Origin: Leptodactylus fallax
Taxonomy: Eukaryota; Chordata; Amphibia; Anura; Leptodactylidae
NCBI GenBank assembly: GCA_947044405.1
Contig: CAMRHE010000358.1
Span: 1,054,001 to 1,118,000 of the forward strand
Length of the DNA: 64,000 nt
Direction of reading: 5' to 3'
Made by a program: the position numbers and the translations under genes. This document shows positions 36,136-46,239 of this stretch, piece after piece. The notes below the pieces were generated by a model. It worked only from the letters and a program-made list of their open reading frames with translations, was not told the DNA's origin and made no database searches. The number at the start of each line of letters is the position of its first letter. The first letter of the stretch is position 1.

Positions 36136-36850
36136 ATTATAAGTTACAGGAACTAGAACTCTGGAAAAAACATGTTATTAAGATATTATTTAATAGCTAA
36201 AATAGGCAGTACATACATGTCTTACAAGAATAGCCCCGCAAGTCACAATTATTCAACAAACAGAGGTTCTATAAACTAGGTAACCAACCAAGCAGTCGTC
36301 TAGTTCAACTAATACATCAGAATACTGCCTCTCCGGCTATCCTGCGCATAGCTTCTCAAAAAGGTGACATACTCTTGATATTCTAAATAGGTTCCATCAG
36401 TTTTATAGTGACCTGTCTACACAGACAGACTCTAGCCAAGAACTAGCGGCCTATCTGGCAAATATTTTATTACCCTACACGAAAGGATAAGCAGAGGACT
36501 TACTTGGCCTCACCCTTCATGTTAGAGGATTTGTCTGACACTTGCTGACATTCCGAAAGCTAAATCATCTGCCCTTGATGGCTTTAATGTAGAGATATAT
36601 GCGAGATATCAAGACTTTCCACGCCAATATAATTCTCCTTTTAAAATCTGATAAGGATCCATTGGACTATGGGTCTTGTAGACCTATCTCATTACTAAAC
36701 ATGAACTACAAACTGTTGACCAAGATATTGGCAAAAAGGTTAAACATGGGTAACCAAGGACTGGTCCATCCTGAGCAGACAGGCTTCATGCCCGGAAAGT
36801 CCACATCCGAAAACCTTAGGCAAATCCAGGAGTCATTCAAATAGCATCTT
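36136..36850 (+). pseudogene. L1/Tx1-like LINE reverse transcriptase fragment
   Basis: After a degenerate linker (AILRIASQKGDILTY near 36340, then QTDSSQELAAYLANILLPY near 36423-36480), the open segment 36640-36844 encodes DPLDYGSCRPISLLNMNYKL, LTKILAKRLN and VHPEQTGFMPGKST. These are the conserved reverse-transcriptase start motifs of L1/Tx1 clade elements. The catalytic YADD block is missing because the fragment stops at 36850. Stops and frame changes upstream show it is dead. Confidence 0.82.
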
Positions 36851-36937
36851 CTCTTAAACAAGTATTCAACCCTGTGGAATGGCTTTTCCACCTGCAGGTC
36901 TTTGGATTTTGAGATAAATTAATTAAAATGGTGACTT

Positions 36938-38293
36938 CAGTGTCGAACTGGAATGTCTAGGGCCCACCAGTGGAAATGTTTCTAGGGGCCCACCGCTGGA
37001 CCACTGCAGATCAGCTGTACCGACACAACTCAGCTACAGGTGGTAACAATGCAATGTTGCTCAACCAGCCATACCCTGCGCACCAGTGCACTACCTAAAC
37101 CCACCTCTACACTATGTATGGCAAGCGAGCAGCATGGCTCCTGGAATTGTTAACATTAACATGGCCCATACAACTTTAGTACTAACAACTGCAGTTATCA
37201 AAAATATGTTGAGTGAGCAGTGCAGCACCCAGCATGGAAATAATATTGGGAGCTATGTGTAAACATCTGATCTGCGGGGTCCCAACAGTCTAAGAGATCA
37301 GTGGGCGTCTAACACCCAGGGCGCCTGCTCATCAACTGTTTGAAGGAACCGTTGTGCTTTTGCGTCCTCACCCCTTTCCTATTTACATCGTACAGCTCTG
37401 TTTAATAGTGACCGTGCAATGTAATTACAGACTTTGATAATATCATGTCTGCTATAAAATAGATGACATGTAAAGTAAATAATGAAAAGGCCCCACACAG
37501 TGTAATATGCTTCACTGTAGCCCACACACGTATAATATGCTCCATATATTATATTCTGTGGGGCCACTGTGGAGCATTATACTGTGGTGGGGAGCAGGCT
37601 CTGGAGAGCATATTATATAGTGTGGGGCTACTGTGGAGCATTATATTGGGGGGGCGCTGTGGGGACCCTTTTATACTGTTTTGGGGCATAGTATATTGTG
37701 TGGGGCTTCTGGGGGGCATATTATACTGTATGGAACCACTAAGGGGTATTATATTGTGTGGGGGCTCTGGAGAGCATATATTACTGTGTGGGGCCAGTAA
37801 GGGGTATTATACTGTGTTGGGGCTCTGGGGAGCATATTATACTGTGTGGAGCATTATATACCATGTGGGGCCACTGCTGGGGTGCTCAGGGGAGCATTTT
37901 ATACTATGAAGTGCACTGTGGAGCATTATGTACTACGGGAGGGGGGTTCAAAATACCTGCTGGTAGCCCTGTATCACAGCTCCCTCACTATAATCTTGCA
38001 CATACGTGTAGTGCTCCATGGCCGTATCATTCCTCATAAAGTACTGCGCATGAACTGGCCATGGAGCTACTGGGGTCTGCACAGTACTATAGGGGATGAC
38101 TATACTGGGAACATACTCAGTAACGCAGGATAGTCAGCACATATGTAAGATTTTAGTGAAGGAGATGTATTTTAGGCTCTTAGCAGGAAGCTGTTGGGTG
38201 GGCCCTAAGACCTTCAGTCTGACACTGGGTCCTGGTGGTGGGCCCCTATAAACAATTCCACTGGTGGGCTCTAGACATCTGAGTCCGACAATG
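36938..38293. mobile_element. hAT-like element carrying the minisatellite
   Basis: The left end CAGTGTCGAACTGGAATGTC continues GGGCCCACCAGTGGAA. The right end is the inverted copy (TTCCACTGGTGGGCTCTAGA ... GAGTCCGACAATG). It is about 1356 bp long. At 37395-37480 it holds an inverted copy of the hairpin module found at 33350 and 53178, followed by a minisatellite (37490-37945). I see no matching 8-bp flanks (GGTGACTT versus ACCAACTA), so hAT is inferred from the CAGTG termini and size. The 148-aa ORF at 37463-37909 is a translation of the minisatellite. Confidence 0.65.
37490..37945 (+). repeat. Minisatellite, GGGGCCACT/GAGCATTATACTGTG type
   Basis: About a dozen imperfect units of 30-40 bp with the consensus core GTGTGGGGCCACT...GAGCATTATACT. 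Its translations in several frames give repeated peptide words such as ESIYYCV, which explains the long ORFs here. Confidence 0.85.
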
Positions 38294-38299
38294 ACCAAC

Positions 38300-38625
38300 T
38301 ATTAAATATAAAGTGGCATTATAAGCTGGAAACTTATTTATAAGATGGACTATTTATACGACAGGAACTATTATATATAAGGGAGCTATTATATAAGAGG
38401 GGAACTATTTATAAGGGGAGAGTATTTATAAAGCAACACTTTTATTTATAAGGAGGACTATTAGTGAACTATTACAGATAAGTGGGACTATTATTTGAAT
38501 TGGGAATATTACTGATATGGGGAACTATATATAAGCCAGGACTATTATTTATAAGGGAGCTATTACTGATAAGGGGCATTAATATTTATAAGCAGTAAGT
38601 ATTACTTATAAGGAGGCACTATAAT
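38300..38625 (+). repeat. AT-rich imperfect tandem array
   Basis: Short imperfect units built on GGGACTATT...TATAAG and GGGAGCTATTA...ATAAGG, about 20-25 bp each, with many variants. It lies between the hAT-like element and the left arm of the inverted repeat. Confidence 0.65.
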
Positions 38626-39039
38626 AACAGATGAGGGGGTGCAAAAATCTATTAGATGGTACAAAGGTTGTCATTTGAATTATGTTTGGGCAAAAAGGGG
38701 GGGTTCTTATTACTATTTAAAGGACAGAAATGGAATAAAATTAAAGGGGTTACCACTGGAAGTACTTCAACTGCCTTCTGAATTCACTGAATATGATGTT
38801 GTTTTTGGAGCATCAACATTTGAAGCCCCGATTTTAATTTTACCCAGGGCATCATTTTTTCTAAAACTGCCTCTGTTTCTGAGGCCAGTGTTTAATGCAA
38901 ATCTAGTATTGGCAGACCTAGTAGCTTTCAGATGGCTCCTGACTGCTATGGCAGCTGAATGGCTCCTGTGAAACCACAATGGGGGAGCCATCACTGCCAA
39001 AATGAAGCAGAAAGTAAAAACTAGCCTCTCAGCCGCCTC

Positions 39040-40240
39040 TCACATTACACAGCCACCTTAGTGTCCCCCACACAGTATAATGCCTCCTTAGTTGCCCTGA
39101 CACAGTATAAAGACCCCACATAATATAATGCCCAGTTAGTGCCCCCCACTTAATAGAATGGTCCCCACACAGTTTACACTAGGTGTAGGTCCCAAAGGGA
39201 TCATTAATGTACCAACACAATATAACTCTTCCTTAGTGTTCCCAAAGAGTATAATGCCTCCACACAATATTGTACTTCCTTAGTGCCTCTCACACAATAT
39301 ATTGTTCACTTAATGGCCCCCACACAGGCTACTGACCCCACAGTGGCCTTACACAATACAATGCACTTTTAATGGCCCATACACAGTATAATTCCCCACA
39401 TGAAATATAATGCTTTCTTAATGAGTTGCACAAAACATAATGCTCCCTTAGTATACCCATACAATATAATGCCTTCTTAGTAACCTCCACACCAGTTAAT
39501 GCCCACTTTGGCGTTCCAGCACAGTATAATGCTCCATTAGTGGTCACCACACAGAAGATGTGCCACAAGAATATATATTGAGAATAGGTCAGCAATAATG
39601 CACCCTGAGAACCTCTGTAACTATTATAGCTATTATAGTATAAATGTAGAAATTATAATTCTGTGTCTTCAGATGTTGACTGATTATAGTCACCTTGGAT
39701 TCTGGAATTACTTAACCATTTATACAACTGAGTATCCGAAGCATCTCCTAAGGCAGGGCTAGGCAAGCTTTTTTGTGCTGCGCAATAATTAATGTTGCTG
39801 ACACTTACATAAAAGTCATTATAAAGGGATTTGTGGCTGTGATACAGAGTGTAGAATATCTATGTATTACAGCTATGTGAGCCGTGTTCTTATGTGCACT
39901 GGGTATTCTGTTAGAAGCTGGCTCCCAAACAGTATAATGCTCTCAGCGGTCCCCACACAGCATAATGCTCTTATTGGTCCCCACACAGTATAATGATGCT
40001 TTGTGGCACCCACACAGTATAATGATTCTTTGTGGCCCCCACACAGTATAATGATGCTTTGTGGCCCCCACACAGTATAATGATTCTTTGTGGCCCCCAC
40101 ACAGTATAATGATGCTTTGTGGCCCCCCACATAGTATAATGATGCTTTGTGGCCCCCCATGCAGTAAAATGCTCCATAGTGTCCTCTACAAACAATAAAG
40201 CCTCATTACTGCCCCAACACAGTATAATGCCCCTCCACCA
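39040..40240 (-). repeat. Minisatellite tracts in the left arm
   Basis: Two tracts (39040-39560 and 39920-40240) of CCCCACACAGTATAATG(C/A)T-type units. In the second, near-identical 29-bp units (CACACAGTATAATGATGCTTTGTGG) follow one another from about 39979. The minus-strand ORFs at 39329-39595 and 39873-40195 are translations of the arrays. Confidence 0.85.
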
Positions 40241-40319
40241 CTGAGCTAGGGGATAAAATCTGATCTTATACTGATTCAGGAAACACAGTGCAAGTCAAAA
40301 TCATCAGAAAACATTATTA

Positions 40320-40325
40320 TTTATT
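40320..40325 (-). terminator. AATAAA polyadenylation signal, left copy
   Basis: AATAAA on the minus strand, about 177 bp after the stop of the short ORF. The surrounding CTTAAATAATAAATAATAAT is shared with the right arm. Confidence 0.45.
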
Positions 40326-40501
40326 ATTTAAGCACAGAAATATATTGTGAAACTAAATTAATGGAAATGGCAGGAATTCCATCCACAGATATAGCGATGA
40401 GTGGTGTAACACTTCAGATGATGGGATGTCAGCCCGGTGATGGTCTTATGGTGGGCTGATGGTGGTGGTAGGAAGGTCACTTATGCAGCAGTAGATGGCA
40501 C

Positions 40502-40669
40502 TCAATCCTCCTCATCCTGTTCCTCCTCCTCTTCCTCTAAGATGTTGACAATTTCTGCTGCCACTGCTCCAATCACCGCCCCCACGATAACTGATGCAAT
40601 ATTTATCCCAGAGTCCTTAATGAAAATGGTCTCCACTAAACGCAGAAAAAAGGTCTGTGTTCTACCCAT
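40502..40669 (-). CDS. Unrecognised 55-aa membrane-type protein with acidic tail (left copy)
   Basis: The minus-strand ORF starts at the ATG at 40669 (G at -3 and +4, a good initiation context) and stops at TGA 40502-40504. Residues 1-18 (MGRTQTFFLRLVETIFIK) look amphipathic. Residues 22-44 are a hydrophobic segment with small residues and a GxxxG-like pattern (IASVIVGAVIGAVAAEI). Residues 45-55 are all Glu, Asp or Gln. It has a TATA box upstream (40747-40753) and AATAAA downstream (40320-40325, minus strand). The right arm has the same ORF with about 15 substitutions and one codon of length difference. I know no family with this layout. It could be a real small protein, or a chance ORF in a repeat family. 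Do not confuse it with the antisense ORF at 40437-40757. Confidence 0.5.
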   Translation of the reverse strand: MGRTQTFFLRLVETIFIKDSGINIASVIVGAVIGAVAAEIVNILEEEEEEQDEED

Positions 40670-40746
40670 ATCTCAAGAAGCAAACAAACACACCAGAAAA
40701 ACTCAACTCTCTATACCCTCAAGGTTCAGACTGGAATGTGTCATGA

Positions 40747-40803
40747 CTATATACTAGTGTAGAGGTGAGATCACAATGGCTAAAGATTCCAGAAGTGACA
40801 TCA
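40747..40803 (-). promoter_or_regulatory. Promoter-like block of the left copy
   Basis: On the minus strand: a CRE-like TGATGTCA (40796-40803), a second site mutated to TGATCTCA about 30 bp downstream, then TATATAG (40747-40753), about 80 bp before the ATG. The spacing matches the right copy. Confidence 0.5.
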
Positions 40804-41140
40804 CAATGTTCTGCTCCAGGCAACAGGGGCCATGGTAGTATCTAAGTAATGGTATGTGACTTTTTTTTTCTTTCCAAACTTTATCAAATGAACACTATTA
40901 AGCAATTCAATCATTATCTAATCTATTGTTGGGATTTTTTCAATACTTTTTCATATTTATAAGAATCAAAATATTGCGGCTTTTCTGAATTTCTGTAATG
41001 GTTAAGAAATTAAATAAAAATATGAAAATACAAATCATATCATCAATGTTCAAAAATTTGATTGCATCAGTTGTACAGTATATGTCATGTGTATAAAGAT
41101 TTGTTTCGGATTTGGGGGGGTCAGGACCAAGATTCATTTT

Positions 41141-41406
41141 GGGTTGAACAAGTTCAATATGGACCACACCTTAAATTGGCTTAAAACATAGTGTAGAATG
41201 CTTGCATGGCTCACAGGAACCTATCTATCCAAGGCAAACACAAGCGAAGTTATGTGAAAGTGACATTATTATAAACTGGGGCCTCTGAGATGGGCAAACT
41301 TCTAAAGATTTGTTTTGGGTTGAACAAGTTCGTTATGAACCACACAATAAATTGGCTTAAAACATAGTGTAGAACACTCTTATGGCTCATAGGAACTTAT
41401 CTATCC
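41141..41406 (+). repeat. Tandem duplication, two units 176 bp apart
   Basis: GGGTTGAACAAGTTC ... CCTATCTATCC at 41141-41230 recurs at 41317-41406, with GGCTTAAAACATAGTGTAG in both. A third partial unit (GACATTATTATACACTGGGG) appears at about 42302, after the inserted elements at 41417 and 41797. Confidence 0.7.
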
Positions 41407-41416
41407 ATAGGAACCT

Positions 41417-41640
41417 ATCTAGTAATAATAATAATACATTTTATTTATATAGCGCGAACATATTCCACTGTACAATTTGTAGAGTTCTAATACAGACAAA
41501 AAAGATACATTACAAAGAAATAGTCAATTCACACAATGGGACTGAGGGCCCTGCTCGCAAAAGCTTACAATCAATGAGGTAGAGGGGGTGACACAGGAGG
41601 TAGCAGAGGCGGCATTGGAGGTAGCATTGCTTATACAATG
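41417..41640 (-). mobile_element. L2-like LINE 3' end fragment
   Basis: On the minus strand it ends CGCGCTATATAAATAAAATG followed by (ATT)n, preceded by AGCTTTTGCGAGCAGGGCCCTC. This is the same 3' end as the L2-like element at 42363-43589. Only the 3' untranslated part is present. Confidence 0.72.
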
Positions 41641-41796
41641 GTCAGACAATTCTGTAATAGAGGTTACTGTCATTACACATATATATAAATCTGTATGAGC
41701 TGTCACCAGTGTGCTTTAACGTGCAGATGGTGCCTGGACATATAAAGTTAGTCTGAAACGGCATTATATCCTGCGGGTAAACACAGCCAAAGTTAA

Positions 41797-42295
41797 AGGG
41801 GTATTCCCACCAACATAACCATTTTTAAATTTGTAGATAATTAAAAGTTAAACATTTTTGCAAATATAAGTAATTAAACATTTTGCAGAGTTTTAAAGAT
41901 TTTCTCTAAATATCTTTTGGTCACAAGTTGTTGTCTTGATCGGTTGCCAGTGGAATACGACCATGAATGCAGGACCTTTCTACTGTCAGAAAATCAGCCA
42001 TGACTTCCTTATTGTGGCCAGATATCTTCTGATACATATAGTGTCCCTGCCTAATAACCCAGCTTCAATAAGAAAATCATGACTGGGTTCCAGACAAGAC
42101 ACAGACCATAGAAAGTTTCTGCATCCGTGGTCGTATCCATTGGCAACCGATCAAGACAACAGATGTCACCACTAAGTTGGTTAGAGAAAATCTTTTAAAC
42201 TCTGCAGAATTCTTAACTACTTATATTTGCAAAAATGTTTAACTTTTACTTATCTACAAATATAGATATGATTATGTTCATAGGAATAAGTCAAA
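41797..42295. mobile_element. T2-type foldback element
   Basis: The left end is TTAAAGGGGTATTCCCACC (TTAA at 41793-41796). The first roughly 130 bp pair with the last roughly 120 bp: TAAACATTTTTGCAAATATAAG on the left with CTTATATTTGCAAAAATG on the right, and GCAGAGTTTTAAAGATTTTCTC with GAGAAAATCTTTTAAACTCTGC (given here in part). The right terminus (TCATAGGAATAAG) has decayed. It splits the third unit of the 176-bp repeat. Confidence 0.75.
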
Positions 42296-42362
42296 GTCAA
42301 ACTGACATTATTATACACTGGGGCTTCTTCAGATGGCAGGAGAGTTAGAAAAGATAAAAATA

Positions 42363-43589
42363 CATTATTATTATTATTATTATTATTATAATTATTATTA
42401 TTTATTTATTTATATAGCACCATTAATTCCATGGTGCCTTACATTTGAGGGTTTACATATAGTACACAAATATACAAAACAAACACAATGCTAACAGTGA
42501 CCAACTGGCACAGTGGGATAGAGGGCCCTGCCCGCAAGGGCTTACAATCTATGAGGGAAGAGGAATAGAGACAGAAGGTGGAGGGAGAGACTGTACAGAT
42601 GGTGGTGTGGTGACAGTAGCGTTATTGGAAGTTGTAGGCCTTCCTGAATAGGTGAGTCTTCAGGGCCTTCTTGAAGCTTGTGATAGTGTGGGAAAGTCTT
42701 ATGTGTCTTGGTAGTGAGTTCCAGAGTATGGGGGATACACGGGAGAAACCTTGGAGACAGTTGTGTGAAGAGTGGATAAGAGCAGAGTGGAGTAGGAGGT
42801 CTTTGGAGGATCGGAGGTTGCGTGCAGGCAGGTAGCGGGAGATTAGGTCGGAGATATATATGGAGGGGACAGGTTGTGGATGGTTATGTATGTCAGTGTT
42901 AGCATTTTGAACTCTATTCGCTGGTCAACAGGTAGCCAGTAAAGGGATTGGCAGAGGAGAGTGGCTGAACGGGGGGAGAGGTGTATTAAGCGAGCAGCAC
43001 AGTTTAGGGCGGACTGGAGGGGGGCAAGAGTGTTTGCTGGGAGGCCATGGAGAAGGGTGTTACAGTAGTCTAGGCGGGAGATTATGAGGGTGTGGACTAG
43101 CATCTTTGTAGTTTCAGGGGTGAGGAAGGAGCGGATTCGATGGATGTTCTTGAGTTGGAGGCGGCAGAAGGTGTTGAGGGTTTGAATATGCGACTTGAAG
43201 GATAGGTCAGAGTCCAAGGTTATCCCAAGGCAACGGACCCGTGGGACTGGGGTAAGTGTGGTTCCATTAACTTTGATAGATGGGTCAGGTAGAGGCCGTG
43301 AGAGGTGGGGCAAAGATGATGAACTCAGTTTTCACCATGTTGAGTTTGAGAAAGCGGGAGGAGAGAAAGGAGGCTACAGCTGCTAGACACTCTGGGACTC
43401 TGGACAACAGAGAGGTAATGTCTGGTCCAGAGAGATATATTCGTCAGCATAGCAATGGTATTGAAAACCATGAGATTCTATGAGTTGGCCAAGGCCGAGG
43501 GTGTAGATGGAGAACAGAAGGGGTCCTAGGATGGAGCCTTGGGGGACACCTACAGAAAGAGGGTGTGGCGAGTTTTGACCGAATTTCAT
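42363..43589 (-). pseudogene. L2-like LINE: end of reverse transcriptase and 3' UTR
   Basis: Reading the minus strand from 43589: [17 protein letters not shown] (reverse transcriptase motif), CYADEYISL where the catalytic YADD has become YADE, then LKLNMVKTEFIIFAPPL. The long open part 42843-43313 has RCLGITLDSDLSFKSHI, SRLDYCNTLLHGLP and LYWLPVDQRIEFKMLTL, the typical L2/CR1-group C-terminal end. A frame change lies near 43315-43380. The 3' UTR (42400-42840) ends AGATTGTAAGCCC...GGTGCTATATAAATAAATAATAAT and runs into an ATT microsatellite (42361-42410). It is truncated at the 5' end and inactive: one catalytic Asp is lost. Confidence 0.88.
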
Positions 43590-43611
43590 TTAAAGGGATT
43601 CTATCATTGGA

Positions 43612-43960
43612 ATTGTTTTGTAAAGAGGAATGGTCAAAAATACCTTCATCCAGGATCCAGGAACTGATTAAAAGCTACAGGAAGCGACTAGAGGCTGTTA
43701 TTTTTGCAAAAGGAGGATCTACTAAATATTAATGTCACTTTTCTGTTGAGGTGCCCATACTTTTGCACCGGTCAAATTTTGGTTTAATGCATATTGCACA
43801 TTTTCTGTTAGTACAATAAACCTCATTTCAATCCTGAAATATTACTGTGTCCATCAGTTATTAGATATATCAAATTGAAATGGCTGTTGCAAACACCCAA
43901 ATATTTAGAACTAAAAATGATTAAGATTAATAGGGGTGCCCAAACTTTTTCATATGACTG
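43612..43960 (+). mobile_element. Tc1 3' end fragment (copy G)
   Basis: The plus strand encodes the transposase end KEEWSKIPSSRIQELIKSY ... KGGSTKY followed by TAA at about 43728. It is followed by the element end GGGGTGCCCAAACTTTTTCA and GACTG at 43960, with TA after it. It is preceded at 43590-43611 by a T2-type end (TTTAAAGGGATTCTATCATT), so the left part was lost or replaced. Confidence 0.85.
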
Positions 43961-43969
43961 TATATCTGT

Positions 43970-44095
43970 CAAAGTCATAGATGTAGGGAGTGTTTGAGTT
44001 GGGTTAGAAATAAACAATAGCAGGTCATCCATATAAAGTGCAGTTCTCTCTTCCCATGTGCCTATGATGATTCCTTTCTAAACAGAATCATTCCT
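43970..44095 (-). pseudogene. L1/Tx1-like reverse transcriptase fragment
   Basis: The minus strand encodes GTWEERTALYMDDLLLFISN PTQTLP, where YMDD stands at the place of the catalytic YADD of L1/Tx1 reverse transcriptases. It is only about 40 codons, with unrelated sequence on both sides. It is in the opposite orientation to the fragment at 36136-36850. Confidence 0.75.
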
Positions 44096-44099
44096 GAGA

Positions 44100-44670
44100 A
44101 TCATGGTTAGGGGCTAGGGGCTTACCTAAGATCCCAGATTATAATAATCGGTGGCTCAGGGGAGGTGATGGAAATTAACAAACACTTATAAGTCACCTTG
44201 TCTCACCTCTCCTGGGCATCTTCGCTCAGTCCGGCTGTCTTCAGCATCTTCTTCGGTTCTCTGCTGCCTGCAGCTGAGGTCATGAGCCCCAAACGTCACT
44301 GCTGGGGCTTGTCATTGGGCCTCAGCGGTCACATGAGGCGCGATGATATCATTAACTCAGAGCACCCCACGTGACTGCTGCGGCCAAATCAAAGACCCTA
44401 GAAGTGATGGCTATTACTACTAGGGCAGGCTACTATTGGAAAGGGATACGGCATGTACAGACATCACATAATGGTCGGGGAATCAGGCTTTCCCTGATGG
44501 CTATCATGGCGCTGCAGGGTCCCAGCTATCTCTAGCAGCCTCGGTCGCAGGAGGTTACTAGACCTCAACTGCCTATTAAAAAAAGAAGTTGGGGTCCTGT
44601 AGGGCCCACTAACGGCACAGGGACCACCAGGGGATTCACCAGTACCCCAGCCCGGGCCTGGGTGACTCTA
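44100..44670 (-). mobile_element. Internal fragment of a hAT-like element
   Basis: GATTATAATAATCGG...CAGGGGAGGTGA and the GC-rich block (CCACGTGACTGCTGCGGCC, GGGGTCCTGTAGGGCCC) resemble the interior of the element at 15673-16605 (CACCTCCCCTGGGCCTCCGATTATTATA, given in part). No termini are visible. Confidence 0.5.
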
Positions 44671-45032
44671 CTTTATATATCAACCAGCACAGTCCATAAA
44701 TGGTGTATTGTCTACATACTTTTCCCTACACAGAAGCACTCAACAGGGACCTTTTTGTTCAGCTATAAAAACAATAGCATTGTGATGCATGGCTCTACGT
44801 ACTCCATCCCTGTCCATATGGAAGAAATTCGATTCTTACCCATAATCAAATAGTGTAAAAAGGGCTGTCCTCAAAAATTCCAAAAAGTTTTGGGAATTTA
44901 ACAACAACATATCATACTCTGCTCAGCTACACAATAAGGATGAGGTGGATTTATCAATCCATACACTTCATAATTCTGGGGTCAATGTACCCTAAGGACA
45001 GGCCATCAGTATCAGGCCTTGAAAACCACTTT

Positions 45033-45470
45033 AAAGGGGTTATCAGGGAGTAGTAAAGCATTCCCTTCAGTGATTAAGCCTTATTACCAATGTACACCCC
45101 AGTCTGGGGGGGGGCGTTCCTCACAGCTCAGCGTCATCGCCGGCCAGTAAGGAACGACCCCTCTGACAGTACTCGGCTATAGACGAGTACAGAGAGAGGG
45201 GGCGTTCCTTACAGCCTAGTAATGACGCGGAGCTGTGAGGAACGCCTGCCCCCAGTACAAGTCTATGAACGAGAACAGTCATAGAGGGCGCTCCTCACAG
45301 CGCAGCTAGACTGTCAGGAACACCTTTCTGACAGGAAACCGTGAAACTTACACCGCCGATATCTCCAGCCCCGGGGCACATACCGGGAAAGCCAGCAGTG
45401 CGCTGAATTCAGCGCGCTGTTGGCTTTCTAGCGGTATGTAAAAACACATATACACGAGGACGTGAAAGGT
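45033..45470. mobile_element. GC-rich TTAA element with internal palindromes
   Basis: It begins TTTAAAGGGGTTATCAGGG and ends AAAGGTCCTCTTTAAAGGGG, where another TTAAAGGGG end starts. The interior has inverted repeats of GGCGTTCCT(C/T)ACAG and the hairpin at 45381-45436. It is non-coding and more GC-rich than its surroundings. Confidence 0.5.
45381..45436. repeat. Near-perfect palindrome centred on GAATTC
   Basis: The arms of about 27 bp are TACCGGGAAAGCCAGCAGTG plus CGCTGAA, and its near reverse complement TTCAGCGCGCTGTTGGCTTT plus CTAGCGGTA. There is no loop. Confidence 0.8.
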
Positions 45471-45762
45471 CCTCTTTAAAGGGGTATTCCGAACTCAATG
45501 ATAATATCTATACTGCTAGCTTATGTAAATTGAAGAGTTTTCCTAAATATATTGCTTTAGCAATGCTGCTTTGTTTTCCTGCTATTTGAAATTATATCTC
45601 CCATTGTTTACACAGCATTTCCATAATGCTGGACCTGTGTGATAAGCAGGACAAGTGAGGTCACTCACTGCTCTCACTTATCTACAGCTCTGCTAATTGC
45701 AAAAAGTCACATACTATTACTTAGATACTGTCATGGCCCCTGTTGCGTAGCGCAGAGCATTA

Positions 45763-45819
45763 TGATGTCACTTCTGGAATCTTCAGCCATTGTGATGTCA
45801 CCTCTACACTAGTATATAG
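45763..45819 (+). promoter_or_regulatory. Promoter-like block: two CRE-like sites and a TATA box
   Basis: TGATGTCA occurs at 45763-45770 and 45793-45800, exactly 30 bp apart, followed by TATATAG at 45813-45819. A start site about 30 bp further on would give a 5' leader of about 50 nt before the ATG at 45897. The TATA box and the upstream CRE-like site are kept in the left arm. Confidence 0.5.
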
Positions 45820-45896
45820 TCATGACACATTCCAGTCTGAACCTTGAGAGTATAGAGAGTGGAGTATTTCTGGTGTGTTTGTTTGCAACTTGAGAT

Positions 45897-46061
45897 ATGG
45901 GAAGAACGCAGACCTTTTTTCTGTGTTTAGCGGAGACCATTTTCATAAAGAACTATGGGATGCTTGCATCAGTTATCGTGGGGGCGGCGATTGGAGCAGT
46001 GGCAGCAGAAATTATGATCATCTTAGAAGAAGAGGAGGAGGAAGAGGATGAGGAGGATTGA
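45897..46061 (+). CDS. Unrecognised 54-aa membrane-type protein with acidic tail (right copy)
   Basis: The ORF runs from ATG 45897 (G at -3 and +4) to TGA 46059-46061. The N-terminus MGRTQTFFLCLAETIFIK is followed by a hydrophobic segment (about residues 22-43, LASVIVGAAIGAVAAEI, with GAAIG as a glycine-zipper element). Residues 44-54 are all Glu or Asp. It has no signal-peptide cleavage site that I can see; a single-pass or membrane-inserting peptide with an acidic face is the simplest reading. The left arm has the same ORF with one extra codon, and the indel keeps the frame. Synonymous changes (four) are fewer than replacement changes (about eight), so constraint on the protein is not shown. 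No family recognised. Below the length at which most ORF scans report. Confidence 0.5.
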   Translation: MGRTQTFFLCLAETIFIKNYGMLASVIVGAAIGAVAAEIMIILEEEEEEEDEED

Positions 46062-46239
46062 GTGCCATCTACTGCTGCATAAGTGACCTTCCTACCACCA
46101 CCATCAGCCCACCATAAGGCCATCACCGGGCTGACATCCCATCATCTGAAGTGTTACACCACTCATCGCTGTATCTGTGGATGGAATTCCTGCCATTTCC
46201 ATTATCTTACAGTTTCACAATGTTTTTCTGTTCTTAAAT

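Larger units (their letters stand above)
38940..40865 (-). repeat. Left arm of a large inverted repeat
   Basis: The reverse complement of this arm runs in order through the right arm at 45701-47530. Shared landmarks are GTCACATA.CATTACTTAG at the inner end, the promoter-like block, the short ORF, the AATAAA, a first minisatellite (39920-40240), a middle block with AATATCTATGTATTACAGC, a second minisatellite (39040-39560) and GGCAGCTGAATGGCTC at the outer end. The arms differ by substitutions and several indels, and are separated by about 4.8 kb. Confidence 0.88.

Noticed and set aside
37463..37909. 148-aa plus-strand ORF, longest non-transposase ORF of its region
   Set aside because: It is a translation of the minisatellite; the peptide repeats with the array and other frames are equally open.
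36938..38293. 8-bp target duplication for the second hAT-like element
   Set aside because: Flanking octamers GGTGACTT and ACCAACTA do not match, so the duplication could not be claimed.
39873..40195. Minus-strand ORFs of 95 and 74 aa
   Set aside because: Translations of the 29-bp units in the left arm.
40437..40757. 106-aa plus-strand ORF with a poly-Ser stretch
   Set aside because: Antisense to the left short ORF: the Ser run is the complement of the Glu codons. The right arm does not keep this frame in an obvious way.
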